From Flavitalea plasmicola (GTDB taxonomy: Bacteria; Bacteroidota; Bacteroidia; Chitinophagales; Chitinophagaceae), in the NCBI RefSeq assembly GCF_030546645.1, contig NZ_JAUOTO010000001.1:62001-126000 (forward strand): 64,000 nucleotides of DNA. The letters are read 5' to 3'. Under the pieces are notes generated by a model, which saw only the letters and a list, made by a program, of their open reading frames with translations, was not told the origin of the DNA and searched no databases. How positions within the stretch are numbered: the first letter of the stretch is position 1; every line of letters starts with the position of its first letter. Positions 46,388-54,762 of the stretch are shown in pieces. A program made the translations under genes and the position numbers.

Positions 46388-47725
46388 ATGAAGATCCTTT
46401 TATTGTTGTGTGGACTGGCTTGGATGTCTATCGGTAATGGTCAGATGCGGTCCATACCGGACAGTATCCTGGCGCAGATGCGCTATGCGGCGAAGGAAGG
46501 TTTGCTCGACAAATATTATCCCCGCAATATCGATACGTTGTATGGCGGCTATCTCAGCACTTTCAGCTACGATTTCAAACCCGTGGGGCCGCAGGATAAG
46601 ATGATCGTGACGCAGGCGCGTCATGTCTGGTCGACGGCAAAGGCGGCGATATTTTATCATGACAGCAGCTATATCCCGCTGTCGCGTCATGGTTTCTATT
46701 TTTTGCGGGATAAGATGTGGGATAGTGTATTTGGTGGTTTTTATAATCTTGTAACGCGGCAAGGAGTGGCGAAAAGCAAAATAAAGGAGGCATATGGGAA
46801 TGCTTTTGGGATCTATGCCTTGTCGGCGTATTACGCATGTTCCGGGGATACCGCGGCGCTGGGCCTGGCAAAGCGGGCCTTTCTCTGGCTGGAACGGCAC
46901 AGCCATGACGCCGTGTATAAAGGATATTTTCAGCACCTGGAGCGGGATGGGACGCCGGTGGTCCGGACGGAGACAGTAGACAGCCGGGCAGAAACAGGCT
47001 ATAAGGATCAGAACAGCTCGATCCATCTGCTGGAGGCTTTTACAGAGCTGTACCTGGTTTGGCCGGACCCGCTGGTGCGTCAGCGACTGCAGGAGATGCT
47101 GGTGCTGATACGGGACAGGATCGTCACTCAGAAGGGTTATTTGCAGCTATTCTTCAGCGTGGATTGGCGGCCAGTGAGCTACCGGGATTCTTCCGAACAG
47201 TCCATCCTGCGGCATAAGAACCTCGACCATGTTTCTTTCGGGCATGACGTGGAGACGGCTTATCTGATGCAGGAGGCTTCGGAGGTGCTGGGTCTGAAGC
47301 AGGACAAAGCGACATTGGCAGTGGGTAAAAAGATGGTGGATCATGCGCTGGCCAATGGCTGGGATATTGTGCTGGGAGGGTTTTATGACGAGGGTTATTA
47401 TTTCAGGGACAAGCCGGGCTGTACGATCATCAACAAGAGCAAGAACTGGTGGGCGCAGGCGGAGGGTCTGAATACGCTGATGATATTTTCGGCCTTGTAC
47501 CCGAATGACCGCATGCATTATGGGCATCGGTTCATTCAATTATGGGGATATGTACAGAAGTATATGATCGACCATGAGCATGGGGATTGGTATGAGGAGG
47601 GGCTTGACAATGAGCCCCAGCGGAGGACGGCGCTGAAGGCGCATATCTGGAAGGGGACGTACCATAATTTCAGGAGCCTGAGCAACTGTATCCGCCGGCT
47701 GGAGGCGGCGCGGGCGCAGCGGTAA
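46388..47725 (+). CDS. Exported AGE-family epimerase/isomerase
   Basis: A 445-residue (alpha/alpha)6-barrel enzyme of the N-acylglucosamine 2-epimerase/cellobiose (mannobiose) 2-epimerase superfamily. It has a signal peptide (about 1-19). Family signatures are ARHVWSTAKAAIF, NSSIHLLEAFTELY, HVSFGHDVETAYLMQEA with the paired catalytic histidine region, WWAQAEGLNTLM and KGTYHNFRSL. Secretion is less usual, since most members are cytosolic; it suggests action on oligosaccharides before uptake by the third SusCD. The exact sugar cannot be told. Confidence 0.82.
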   Translation: MKILLLLCGLAWMSIGNGQMRSIPDSILAQMRYAAKEGLLDKYYPRNIDTLYGGYLSTFSYDFKPVGPQDKMIVTQARHVWSTAKAAIFYHDSSYIPLSRHGFYFLRDKMWDSVFGGFYNLVTRQGVAKSKIKEAYGNAFGIYALSAYYACSGDTAALGLAKRAFLWLERHSHDAVYKGYFQHLERDGTPVVRTETVDSRAETGYKDQNSSIHLLEAFTELYLVWPDPLVRQRLQEMLVLIRDRIVTQKGYLQLFFSVDWRPVSYRDSSEQSILRHKNLDHVSFGHDVETAYLMQEASEVLGLKQDKATLAVGKKMVDHALANGWDIVLGGFYDEGYYFRDKPGCTIINKSKNWWAQAEGLNTLMIFSALYPNDRMHYGHRFIQLWGYVQKYMIDHEHGDWYEEGLDNEPQRRTALKAHIWKGTYHNFRSLSNCIRRLEAARAQR

Positions 47726-47754
47726 GGATATCCGGGTGAGTTACCAGCGCCAGA

Positions 47755-50181
47755 TCACTCCGCCCTCAGGCTCTTCGTGGGGTTGGCCAATGCCGACCTT
47801 ATGGACTGGAAGCTCACCGTGACCAGGGCGATGACGATCGCTACACCGCCGGCGGCCGCAAACATCCACCAAGTGAGGGTGATCCTGTAGGTAAAATTCC
47901 GCAACCACCGGTCCATGCCATACCAGGCCAGGGGCGATGCGATCAGGACAGCCAGCAGGGCCAGGCGGATGAATTCACCAGACAGCAGCAGGGTGACATT
48001 GGCGACAGAGGCGCCCAGCACCTTGCGGATGCCGATCTCCTTGGTACGCCGCTCGGCGGAAAAGGCTGTCAGTCCGAAGAGCCCCAGGCAGGCTATCAGG
48101 ATGGCAATGCTGGTGCAATAGATCACGATATGGGAAGTGCGCTCCTCTTTTTCATAATTCCTTTGAAAATCCTGGTCGAGGAAGGAATATTCGAAGGGTG
48201 CTCCGGGATTGACCCTGGTCCATGCTTGTTCGATGGCTGCCAGCGCCCGGGAATAATTGGTGGTTTGAAGACCGACGATCGTGTAGTTATATTTATTGGC
48301 AAAGAAATTATTGATCGAAAATCCCAGGGGCCTTATGGGGTTATGAAGACTTTCGAAATTGAAATCTCTTATGACGCCCGTGACCTCCATGTTGTAATAT
48401 ACCCCATGGAATTCATAGGTGACCCTTTTGCCGACGGCCGCAGCGGGATCGAGGCCCAATTGTCTCGCGGCAGTCTGGTTTAAGATGATATGATTGGAAT
48501 CCGCCATGCTATTCCTTGCGAAGGGACGGCCCTCTATCAACTGTAAGCCCAGGGTCTCAAAGTAATCGTCTTCTATGCTTGCTATTGCGATGTCTACATT
48601 ATTGGCCGCTGATCTGCCCTCGGCGTAAAACAGGGCATCATTAATATTCCTGATACCCGGATAGGTGGACCCGCTGGTGACGGAACCAACGCCTGCCGTC
48701 CGCAGTATTTCACTTTTGAGCGAGTTATAATTCTTCGCTACGTTCTTGCTCGTGATGGGCAGGATGAGCTGCTGGTCCTTTTTGAATCCCAGGCTTTGGT
48801 TTTTCAGATAATGCAGCTGGCTGCCGATGACGATGGCGCCGAGGATCAGCATTACGGAAATGGTGAACTGGAAAACCACCAATCCTTTGCGAAGCGCGGT
48901 GGCCGACCAGCTGTTGAGGATCTTTCCTTTCAGCACTTTTGCAGGCCTGAACGAGGATAGGTAAAAGGCGGGGTACAGGCCGGACAGCAGTCCGGTCAGC
49001 AATGAAAGGCCTGCGATCCATAGTATGAGATGCGGGTTGTTTGACAGGGTAAGCTGTTTTTGCGTGAGCTGATTGAACAGGGGTAGTAATAATTGGGTCA
49101 GGAGGAGGCCTATCGCAAGTGCGATCAGGCATAGCAGGAAGGACTCGCCAAGGAACTGATGTATAAGGGAGGCTCTTCCTGCGCCGATGACTTTCCTGAC
49201 GCCAACTTCCCGGGCCCTTTTTTCCGAGCGGGCGGTGGAAAGGTTCATAAAATTGATGCAGGCAATGACCAGGATAAAGGCGGCTATCGATCCCAGGATA
49301 TAGAGATAGCGGATATTGCCATTGGGTGCGATCTCATCGCCAATCGAAGAATGCAGATAGATGTCTGTCATATGCTGCATGAAGTGGCCCTTGGTCATGC
49401 CGGCTTTCTTAAGCTCCGGACCTTCATGCCTGTCCATGAATGCGGCCATCCTTTTTTCAAATGCATGGGCATCGGTGCCCGGTTTCAATTTGATATAGGT
49501 ATGGAAGATATTATTGGTGGCCCAGCTGGTCTGCTTTTCCGTCCAGGCGCCGAGATCCGAGTTTCGCATGGAGAGGAAGAAATGCGCTGGAATATGTGAA
49601 TGGTGATTCTCTTTAAAGACGGCCTGTACAGTGTAGATAAAATCGCCGAAGGGCAGGCTGAGCTTCAGTGGTTTGCCGATGGGATTCTCGTTCCCGAATA
49701 GCCTGGCGGCGATGGATTCCGAGAGCACGAGGCTATTGGGCCGGGCCAGGGCGGTCTCACCATTGCCATAGGTAAAATCATAGGTGAAGAGCTGGAAAAA
49801 GGTGCTGTCGACATAGTAGCCATTGGATTCGAAGAACTTTTTGGGGTCCCGGGGGCGCTCGTTTTGCAACAATACCTTATCCATGTCGGGGAACTTCAAC
49901 AGGCGGGTGGCCTCCTGCACTTCGGGCATTTCAGCCTTTATGGTAAAGGCCACCGGGGCGGGCTCCGCCGACCAGTCATCTCCGGTGCCCGTGACATAGG
50001 CCAGCCGGTAGGTCCTGTCCGCATCCTTATGATGTTTGTCGTAGCTCAGCTCATCGAGGATGTAGAGCATGATCAGCAGACAGACGGCCAGGCCTGCTGC
50101 CAGGCCGAAGATGTTGATGGAGGAGAACAGCTTGTTGCGGGACAACTGCCTGAAAGCTATTTTCAAATAGTTCTTAAGCAT
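47755..50181 (-). CDS. FtsX/MacB-type ABC permease
   Basis: An 808-residue permease of the large Bacteroidota FtsX-like group. It has an N-terminal helix after the signature LKIAFRQLSRNKLFSSINI, a MacB-type periplasmic core domain, and two three-helix FtsX units (about 280-420 with RAREVGVRKVIGAG, and about 680-800 with RRTKEIGIRKVLGAS). These function with a separate ATPase in efflux or signalling. No ATPase gene is adjacent. The ATG at 50181 replaces an upstream TTG. It follows the DUF1080-like gene by 12 bases on the same strand. Confidence 0.9.
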   Translation of the reverse strand: MLKNYLKIAFRQLSRNKLFSSINIFGLAAGLAVCLLIMLYILDELSYDKHHKDADRTYRLAYVTGTGDDWSAEPAPVAFTIKAEMPEVQEATRLLKFPDMDKVLLQNERPRDPKKFFESNGYYVDSTFFQLFTYDFTYGNGETALARPNSLVLSESIAARLFGNENPIGKPLKLSLPFGDFIYTVQAVFKENHHSHIPAHFFLSMRNSDLGAWTEKQTSWATNNIFHTYIKLKPGTDAHAFEKRMAAFMDRHEGPELKKAGMTKGHFMQHMTDIYLHSSIGDEIAPNGNIRYLYILGSIAAFILVIACINFMNLSTARSEKRAREVGVRKVIGAGRASLIHQFLGESFLLCLIALAIGLLLTQLLLPLFNQLTQKQLTLSNNPHLILWIAGLSLLTGLLSGLYPAFYLSSFRPAKVLKGKILNSWSATALRKGLVVFQFTISVMLILGAIVIGSQLHYLKNQSLGFKKDQQLILPITSKNVAKNYNSLKSEILRTAGVGSVTSGSTYPGIRNINDALFYAEGRSAANNVDIAIASIEDDYFETLGLQLIEGRPFARNSMADSNHIILNQTAARQLGLDPAAAVGKRVTYEFHGVYYNMEVTGVIRDFNFESLHNPIRPLGFSINNFFANKYNYTIVGLQTTNYSRALAAIEQAWTRVNPGAPFEYSFLDQDFQRNYEKEERTSHIVIYCTSIAILIACLGLFGLTAFSAERRTKEIGIRKVLGASVANVTLLLSGEFIRLALLAVLIASPLAWYGMDRWLRNFTYRITLTWWMFAAAGGVAIVIALVTVSFQSIRSALANPTKSLRAE

Positions 50182-50193
50182 GTTCAAATATGT

Positions 50194-50838
50194 TTATCTG
50201 TTGTAAGTTAAATGGGCGAAACTGCCGGGTGAATTGTTGCCTACCCAAAGGCCCAGGCCGCCGTGCGTGCTATTGCTGATCCTATTCACTTCAAGGGAAG
50301 GCTCCTTTGCATTATTGACATAGACCGAGACATGGTATCCCTTCAAAACGATCTTAACGTGGAACCATTCGTCGGGGTCGGGAGGGTCGTCCACTGCGTG
50401 TTCGTATTTGCCGGGAAACTGGTTGCGCAGCTTTTCCCAGTCATTGTCGGGCATGTTGATATATTGTACGGAATGGCTTCGACGCAGCGCTTCGTTGCTT
50501 TTGAAGTTGAAGGGCCTGAAATAAACGGCATCGTAAGTCGTGGCATTCTGTATGTGAAAGGCTACTCCGACAAAGCTTTGCTGCATTTGATGGCTCCCTT
50601 TGATATCCAGCTCGATGACGCCGTCACCCAGGTCCGCATCCTTCAGGATCATCAGGCCGGGACCTGGCGCCTCGTTAAGGCGGACGGAGTTTTTTTCCAG
50701 GACTGTCGATGCTGTACGATTGACGAGCGTCCAGTGGCTAAGGGCATGCAGATCGGTGGAGATATTCTGGGCGTTTGATCCCGGCCGGACGCTGATCAAT
50801 ACGACCAGCAGGAAATATGTTTTGATGACAAGTTTCAT
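50194..50838 (-). CDS. Secreted DUF1080/LamG-like protein
   Basis: A 214-residue exported protein (signal about 1-23) with one concanavalin-like beta-sandwich of the DUF1080/3-keto-disaccharide hydrolase type: DGVIELDIKG, FVGVAFHIQN, DAVYFRPFNF, WFHVKIVLKG and GGLGLWVGNNSPG in the expected order. The catalytic residues of the hydrolases are not certain here. It leads a two-gene unit with the FtsX permease. Confidence 0.78.
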   Translation of the reverse strand: MKLVIKTYFLLVVLISVRPGSNAQNISTDLHALSHWTLVNRTASTVLEKNSVRLNEAPGPGLMILKDADLGDGVIELDIKGSHQMQQSFVGVAFHIQNATTYDAVYFRPFNFKSNEALRRSHSVQYINMPDNDWEKLRNQFPGKYEHAVDDPPDPDEWFHVKIVLKGYHVSVYVNNAKEPSLEVNRISNSTHGGLGLWVGNNSPGSFAHLTYNR

Positions 50839-51049
50839 GTATTGGAAGGGTGCGAAAACAATGCCAGTCGACTTTGCACGTGGCTATCAATGTATTATCA
50901 GCGAGATTCCGGCAGGGGTGTTCGTTTTTGATACGAACAGGTTGTGTCATATCCGGACAGTCAGGGCCGGCGGAGCTGTCGAATCATATGATTTTCAGGG
51001 CGATATCGTTCGGGCATCCATTTGGTGGGCTTTGCTTCAAATATTCGTT

Positions 51050-53419
51050 ATGCTCAAGAATCACCTGCTCGTAGCGTACAGGAACCTCACCCGGAATAAA
51101 GTTTTTTCGGCTATCAATATCCTGGGTCTTGCATTGGGACTTACCTGCAGTCTTTTTATCGCGCTTTGGGTGCATGATGAGCGCAGCGTGGATAATTTCA
51201 ATGCACATGGCGACCGGCTATTTGTCGTTTACGAGCGGCAATTCACGGGCGGGGTCATCAAAACGCAGTATAATACGCCCGGCGTGCTGGCTGAAGGGAT
51301 GAAAAGGGAGCTGCCGCAGGTGGAATACGCCAGCAGCCTTACGCACAATGAGGTGAATACATTTCAGGCAGGGGAGAAGATCCTGAAAGAGGAGGGCTGC
51401 TATGCGGACGTTGATTTTTTCACGCTGTTCACGTATCCATTGCTGGAGGGAGATAAAGCTACTGTGCTGTCGCAGCCGGTGAACATAGCCATTTCAAAGA
51501 AAATGGCCGTTGATCTTTTTGGCAGCCCGGCGGCGGCTATCGGCCGGCCGGTGGCGTTCAATAATGGGGAGGAGCTGAAGGTCACGGGGGTCTTCGCGGA
51601 CGTGCCGGCCAATGCTTCGAACAGGTTTGACTACGTGATCAATTATGCGCATTTTTTAAAAGCGAATGGAAATGCGACCAAATGGACCAACACGGGTGTA
51701 TTGACATATTGCAGGCTGAAGCCGGGCACTATTGCAGGAGCTTTTGAAAAGCAGGTGACGGGATTGCTGGAAAAGTATACGCATTATACCCAAGGTTACC
51801 GGGTGGAGCTGGGCATCCAGCGTTTTGACGAGATGTACCTTCACTCCCGGTTCAACGCCCTGGGGCAGCTGGAGGGAGGGCGGATCGAGTATGTCCGGCT
51901 GTTCACCGTCGTCGCTGTTTTTATCCTGCTGATCGCATGTATCAATTTTATGAATATCACCACGGCACGTTCGGCAAGGCGGGCCAAGGAGATCGGCGTG
52001 CGGAAAGTAGTAGGCGCACAGCGTATTTCGCTGGTACGGCAGTTTGTGGGAGAGGCCATGCTGCTGACGGCTATCGCCGGGGCGGTGGCGTTGTTGCTGG
52101 TGGCTATGCTGCTGCCTTTTTTCAATTCGCTGACGCAAAAGCAGATGGCGTATCCTTCCGGCGTGGCTTTCTGGGCGGGTATCGTTGGAGGCATGCTGGT
52201 CACAGGGGTCATTGCGGGCAGCTATCCGGCATTATATCTTTCGTCGTTCCGCCCTGTCAGCGTGCTGAAGGGGGGCATCTTAAAGATCAACTGGGGGAAT
52301 GTCCTATTCAGAAAAGGGCTGGTGGTGTTCCAATTCGTCGTTTCCATCGTATTGATAGTGGGCACTATCGTCGTCTCCAGGCAGGTGGACTATATCCAAA
52401 CAAAGGACCTGGGATATGCGCGCGAGAACCTGATCTATATTCCACAGGAAGGGAACCTGAATGGTAAATACAAAGTATTCAAGGAGGAAGCGCTGAAGAT
52501 ACCGGGCATTCAGCAGGTGTCCCATATCGGCAGTCCGCCGACGAATATCACCAGCGCCACCTGGGGCATCGATTGGGTAGGGAAGGACCCCAATTCCAAG
52601 CCGACGTTCGGCGATGAAGAAGTGGGCTATGATTTTGTAAAGACAATGGGGCTGACCCTGGTGCAGGGGCATGATTTCAGACCGTATATGTCGACGGACT
52701 CCACGGGATATATTTTAAACGAAGAGGCCGTCAATATCATGGGCTATAGGGACCCCGTCGGCAAGCCTTTCACCATGTGGGGCAGGACGTCACCGATCAT
52801 TGGGGTGGTGAAGGACTTCAATTTCAATTCCCTGCATGTGCCGGTGCATGGTATTATCCTCTATCTCGGTGAGGATGCCTGGGGCGGGACGATGTTGATA
52901 CGGACGGAGCCGGGCAAGACGCGGCCTGCCATGGATGGATTGGCGGCGCTATGGAAAAGGATGAATCCGAAATTTCCGTTCACTTACCAGTTCTCGGATG
53001 AGGAGTATGGTAAGCTTTATAAGAGCGAGCAGATGGCGGAGCGGCTTTCCCACTGTTTTGCTGCGCTGGCTATCATCATTTCCTGTCTCGGCCTTTTGGG
53101 GCTGGCCATATTTACGGCCGAGCAGCGTACCCGCGAGATCGGTGTGCGGAAAGTGCTCGGGGCCAGTGTAGGGAATGTATTCCGCCTTTTATCGGGTGAA
53201 TTTTTGCGGCTGGTATTCCTCTCATTGCTGATCGCAACGCCGCTGGCCTGGCTGGCAATGCATAAATGGCTGCAGGATTATGCCTTTCATACCGAGCTGC
53301 GTTGGTGGATGTTTGGATTGGCGGGTGGTGCGGCGGTCGTTGTGGCCTTGCTTACGGTGGGGTGGCAGGCCATCAGGGCGGCATTGGCCAATCCTGTGAA
53401 AAGTCTCAGGGCGGAGTGA
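51050..53419 (+). CDS. FtsX/MacB-type ABC permease, divergent copy
   Basis: A 789-residue paralogue of the permease at 47755, with the same start (LLVAYRNLTRNKVFSAINIL), a MacB-type periplasmic domain and two FtsX units (RRAKEIGVRKVVGAQ and QRTREIGVRKVLGAS). The reading frame is open back to 50600, but the 150 extra residues are antisense to the DUF1080-like gene and its promoter and do not resemble the family, so ATG 51050 was taken. The 211 bases between the divergent units hold their promoters. Confidence 0.9.
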   Translation: MLKNHLLVAYRNLTRNKVFSAINILGLALGLTCSLFIALWVHDERSVDNFNAHGDRLFVVYERQFTGGVIKTQYNTPGVLAEGMKRELPQVEYASSLTHNEVNTFQAGEKILKEEGCYADVDFFTLFTYPLLEGDKATVLSQPVNIAISKKMAVDLFGSPAAAIGRPVAFNNGEELKVTGVFADVPANASNRFDYVINYAHFLKANGNATKWTNTGVLTYCRLKPGTIAGAFEKQVTGLLEKYTHYTQGYRVELGIQRFDEMYLHSRFNALGQLEGGRIEYVRLFTVVAVFILLIACINFMNITTARSARRAKEIGVRKVVGAQRISLVRQFVGEAMLLTAIAGAVALLLVAMLLPFFNSLTQKQMAYPSGVAFWAGIVGGMLVTGVIAGSYPALYLSSFRPVSVLKGGILKINWGNVLFRKGLVVFQFVVSIVLIVGTIVVSRQVDYIQTKDLGYARENLIYIPQEGNLNGKYKVFKEEALKIPGIQQVSHIGSPPTNITSATWGIDWVGKDPNSKPTFGDEEVGYDFVKTMGLTLVQGHDFRPYMSTDSTGYILNEEAVNIMGYRDPVGKPFTMWGRTSPIIGVVKDFNFNSLHVPVHGIILYLGEDAWGGTMLIRTEPGKTRPAMDGLAALWKRMNPKFPFTYQFSDEEYGKLYKSEQMAERLSHCFAALAIIISCLGLLGLAIFTAEQRTREIGVRKVLGASVGNVFRLLSGEFLRLVFLSLLIATPLAWLAMHKWLQDYAFHTELRWWMFGLAGGAAVVVALLTVGWQAIRAALANPVKSLRAE

Positions 53420-53460
53420 GGGGGCGCGGGTAGCCGGATGATCTCCGTATATTCGTGCCA

Positions 53461-54045
53461 ATGGCAGATGCGCTCGTACAACTTAAAAAGCTGGTGGATG
53501 GGGTATATCCACTTTCCGGGGAAGACTGGGATGCCTTGTCTACAATATGGTCCCCCTTTTCCGCCCGTCGGAAAGAGATCATTACAATGGAAGGATCGGT
53601 GGAACGATATCTTTATTTTGTAATGGAAGGCGTACAGCGTGTTTATTATTTCGATGACCAGGACAGGGAGGCAACCATTGTCTTCTCCTATCCTCCTTCC
53701 TTTGGTGGAGTTTTGGATTCCTTGCTTTTGCAGCAGCCTTCCCGTTATTTTTTTGAGACGCTGACACCTTCGGTGTTCTTGAGGGCTGCATTTACAGACC
53801 TGGACAAGCTGATGCAGGCACGGCCGGGCATTGCTTTTATGGTGAGGAAAGGGGTCGTTCATGCATTGTCAGGACTGCTGGAAAGGCTGGCGGAGCTGCA
53901 ATGCTATTCTGCCGAAGAGAAGTTCAACAAGGTGTTGCAAAGGAGTCCGCATATCTTTCAGCTCATCCCTCATAAGTACATCGCCAACTACCTGGGTATG
54001 GACGCGACCAATTTCAGCAAGCTGATCAATAAGCAAAAAAAATAG
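53461..54045 (+). CDS. Crp/Fnr-type regulator
   Basis: A 194-residue regulator with a cyclic-nucleotide-binding-like beta-roll (about 25-115) and a short C-terminal winged helix (about 140-190, IPHKYIANYLGMDATNFSKLI). Bacteroidota proteins of this type usually lack the cAMP phosphate-binding arginine and sense other signals. ATG 53461 preferred over GTG 53455. It lies 41 bases after the permease gene, on the same strand. Confidence 0.85.
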   Translation: MADALVQLKKLVDGVYPLSGEDWDALSTIWSPFSARRKEIITMEGSVERYLYFVMEGVQRVYYFDDQDREATIVFSYPPSFGGVLDSLLLQQPSRYFFETLTPSVFLRAAFTDLDKLMQARPGIAFMVRKGVVHALSGLLERLAELQCYSAEEKFNKVLQRSPHIFQLIPHKYIANYLGMDATNFSKLINKQKK

Positions 54046-54112
54046 GGGGTCTTGGTTTTTACCAAGATCGGTCTTTGTGACGCAGGCTAGATTTGCCGTA
54101 TAAAATAATCTC

Positions 54113-54673
54113 ATGACACCTGTTGATAAGGATCACTTATTGGATACGCTGGAAGCGCATGTGGATCTGCATATCCGGATGGCCGTTGCTGTCTTTCAGA
54201 ATATGCCGGAGGCCCTCTTGCTCCGGCCGGCCGCGGACGGGGGCTGGAGCGTTGCGCAATGCCTGGAGCATTTGAACCAGTATGGAAACTACTATCTACC
54301 CTTTATCCGGCAGCGGCTGCACAGGTCGCTGCACGACCAGGTGGAGGGGGGCAAGTTCAAAAGCAGCTTTATAGGAGCTTACTTCACCCGGCTCATGGAC
54401 CCGGATAAAGGCAAAAAGAAAATGAAAGCGTTTTCGGGATATGTGCCTGCGGCGGAGCTGGATGCGCATGCTGTCGTAGCCGAATTCATCCGGCAACAGG
54501 AGCTTTTGCTGCTATGCTTGCAGTTGTCCCGTAAGGTCGACCTGAATAAGATCAGGATCCCGGTGTCTATTTTTAAATGGATCAGGCTGAAGCTCGGAGA
54601 TGTGTTCCAGTTCCTCATCGCGCATAACGAGCGGCATCTGCGGCAGGCGAAAAGGAATTGCCCGGCGGACTGA
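54113..54673 (+). CDS. DinB-family protein
   Basis: A 186-residue four-helix-bundle protein of the DinB_2/YfiT-like superfamily. The pattern WSVAQCLEHLNQYGNYYLPF near the first metal histidine and HNERHLRQ near the C-terminus supply the typical His ligands. Members are thiol-dependent metalloenzymes or of unknown function. It starts 67 bases after the Crp-type gene. Confidence 0.85.
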   Translation: MTPVDKDHLLDTLEAHVDLHIRMAVAVFQNMPEALLLRPAADGGWSVAQCLEHLNQYGNYYLPFIRQRLHRSLHDQVEGGKFKSSFIGAYFTRLMDPDKGKKKMKAFSGYVPAAELDAHAVVAEFIRQQELLLLCLQLSRKVDLNKIRIPVSIFKWIRLKLGDVFQFLIAHNERHLRQAKRNCPAD

Positions 54674-54762
54674 GCAGGCTCTTCGGACAGGTGAGCGGCC
54701 GGGCTCACTAAGAAAGTCAGTAGCAGGATGATTTCCGGGAAAAGGTTGTATTTTCCAGAGCG

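Noticed and set aside
50600-51049. 150-codon extension in front of the FtsX permease
   Set aside because: It lies antisense to the DUF1080-like gene and its promoter, has no family similarity, and the permease signature starts exactly at ATG 51050.
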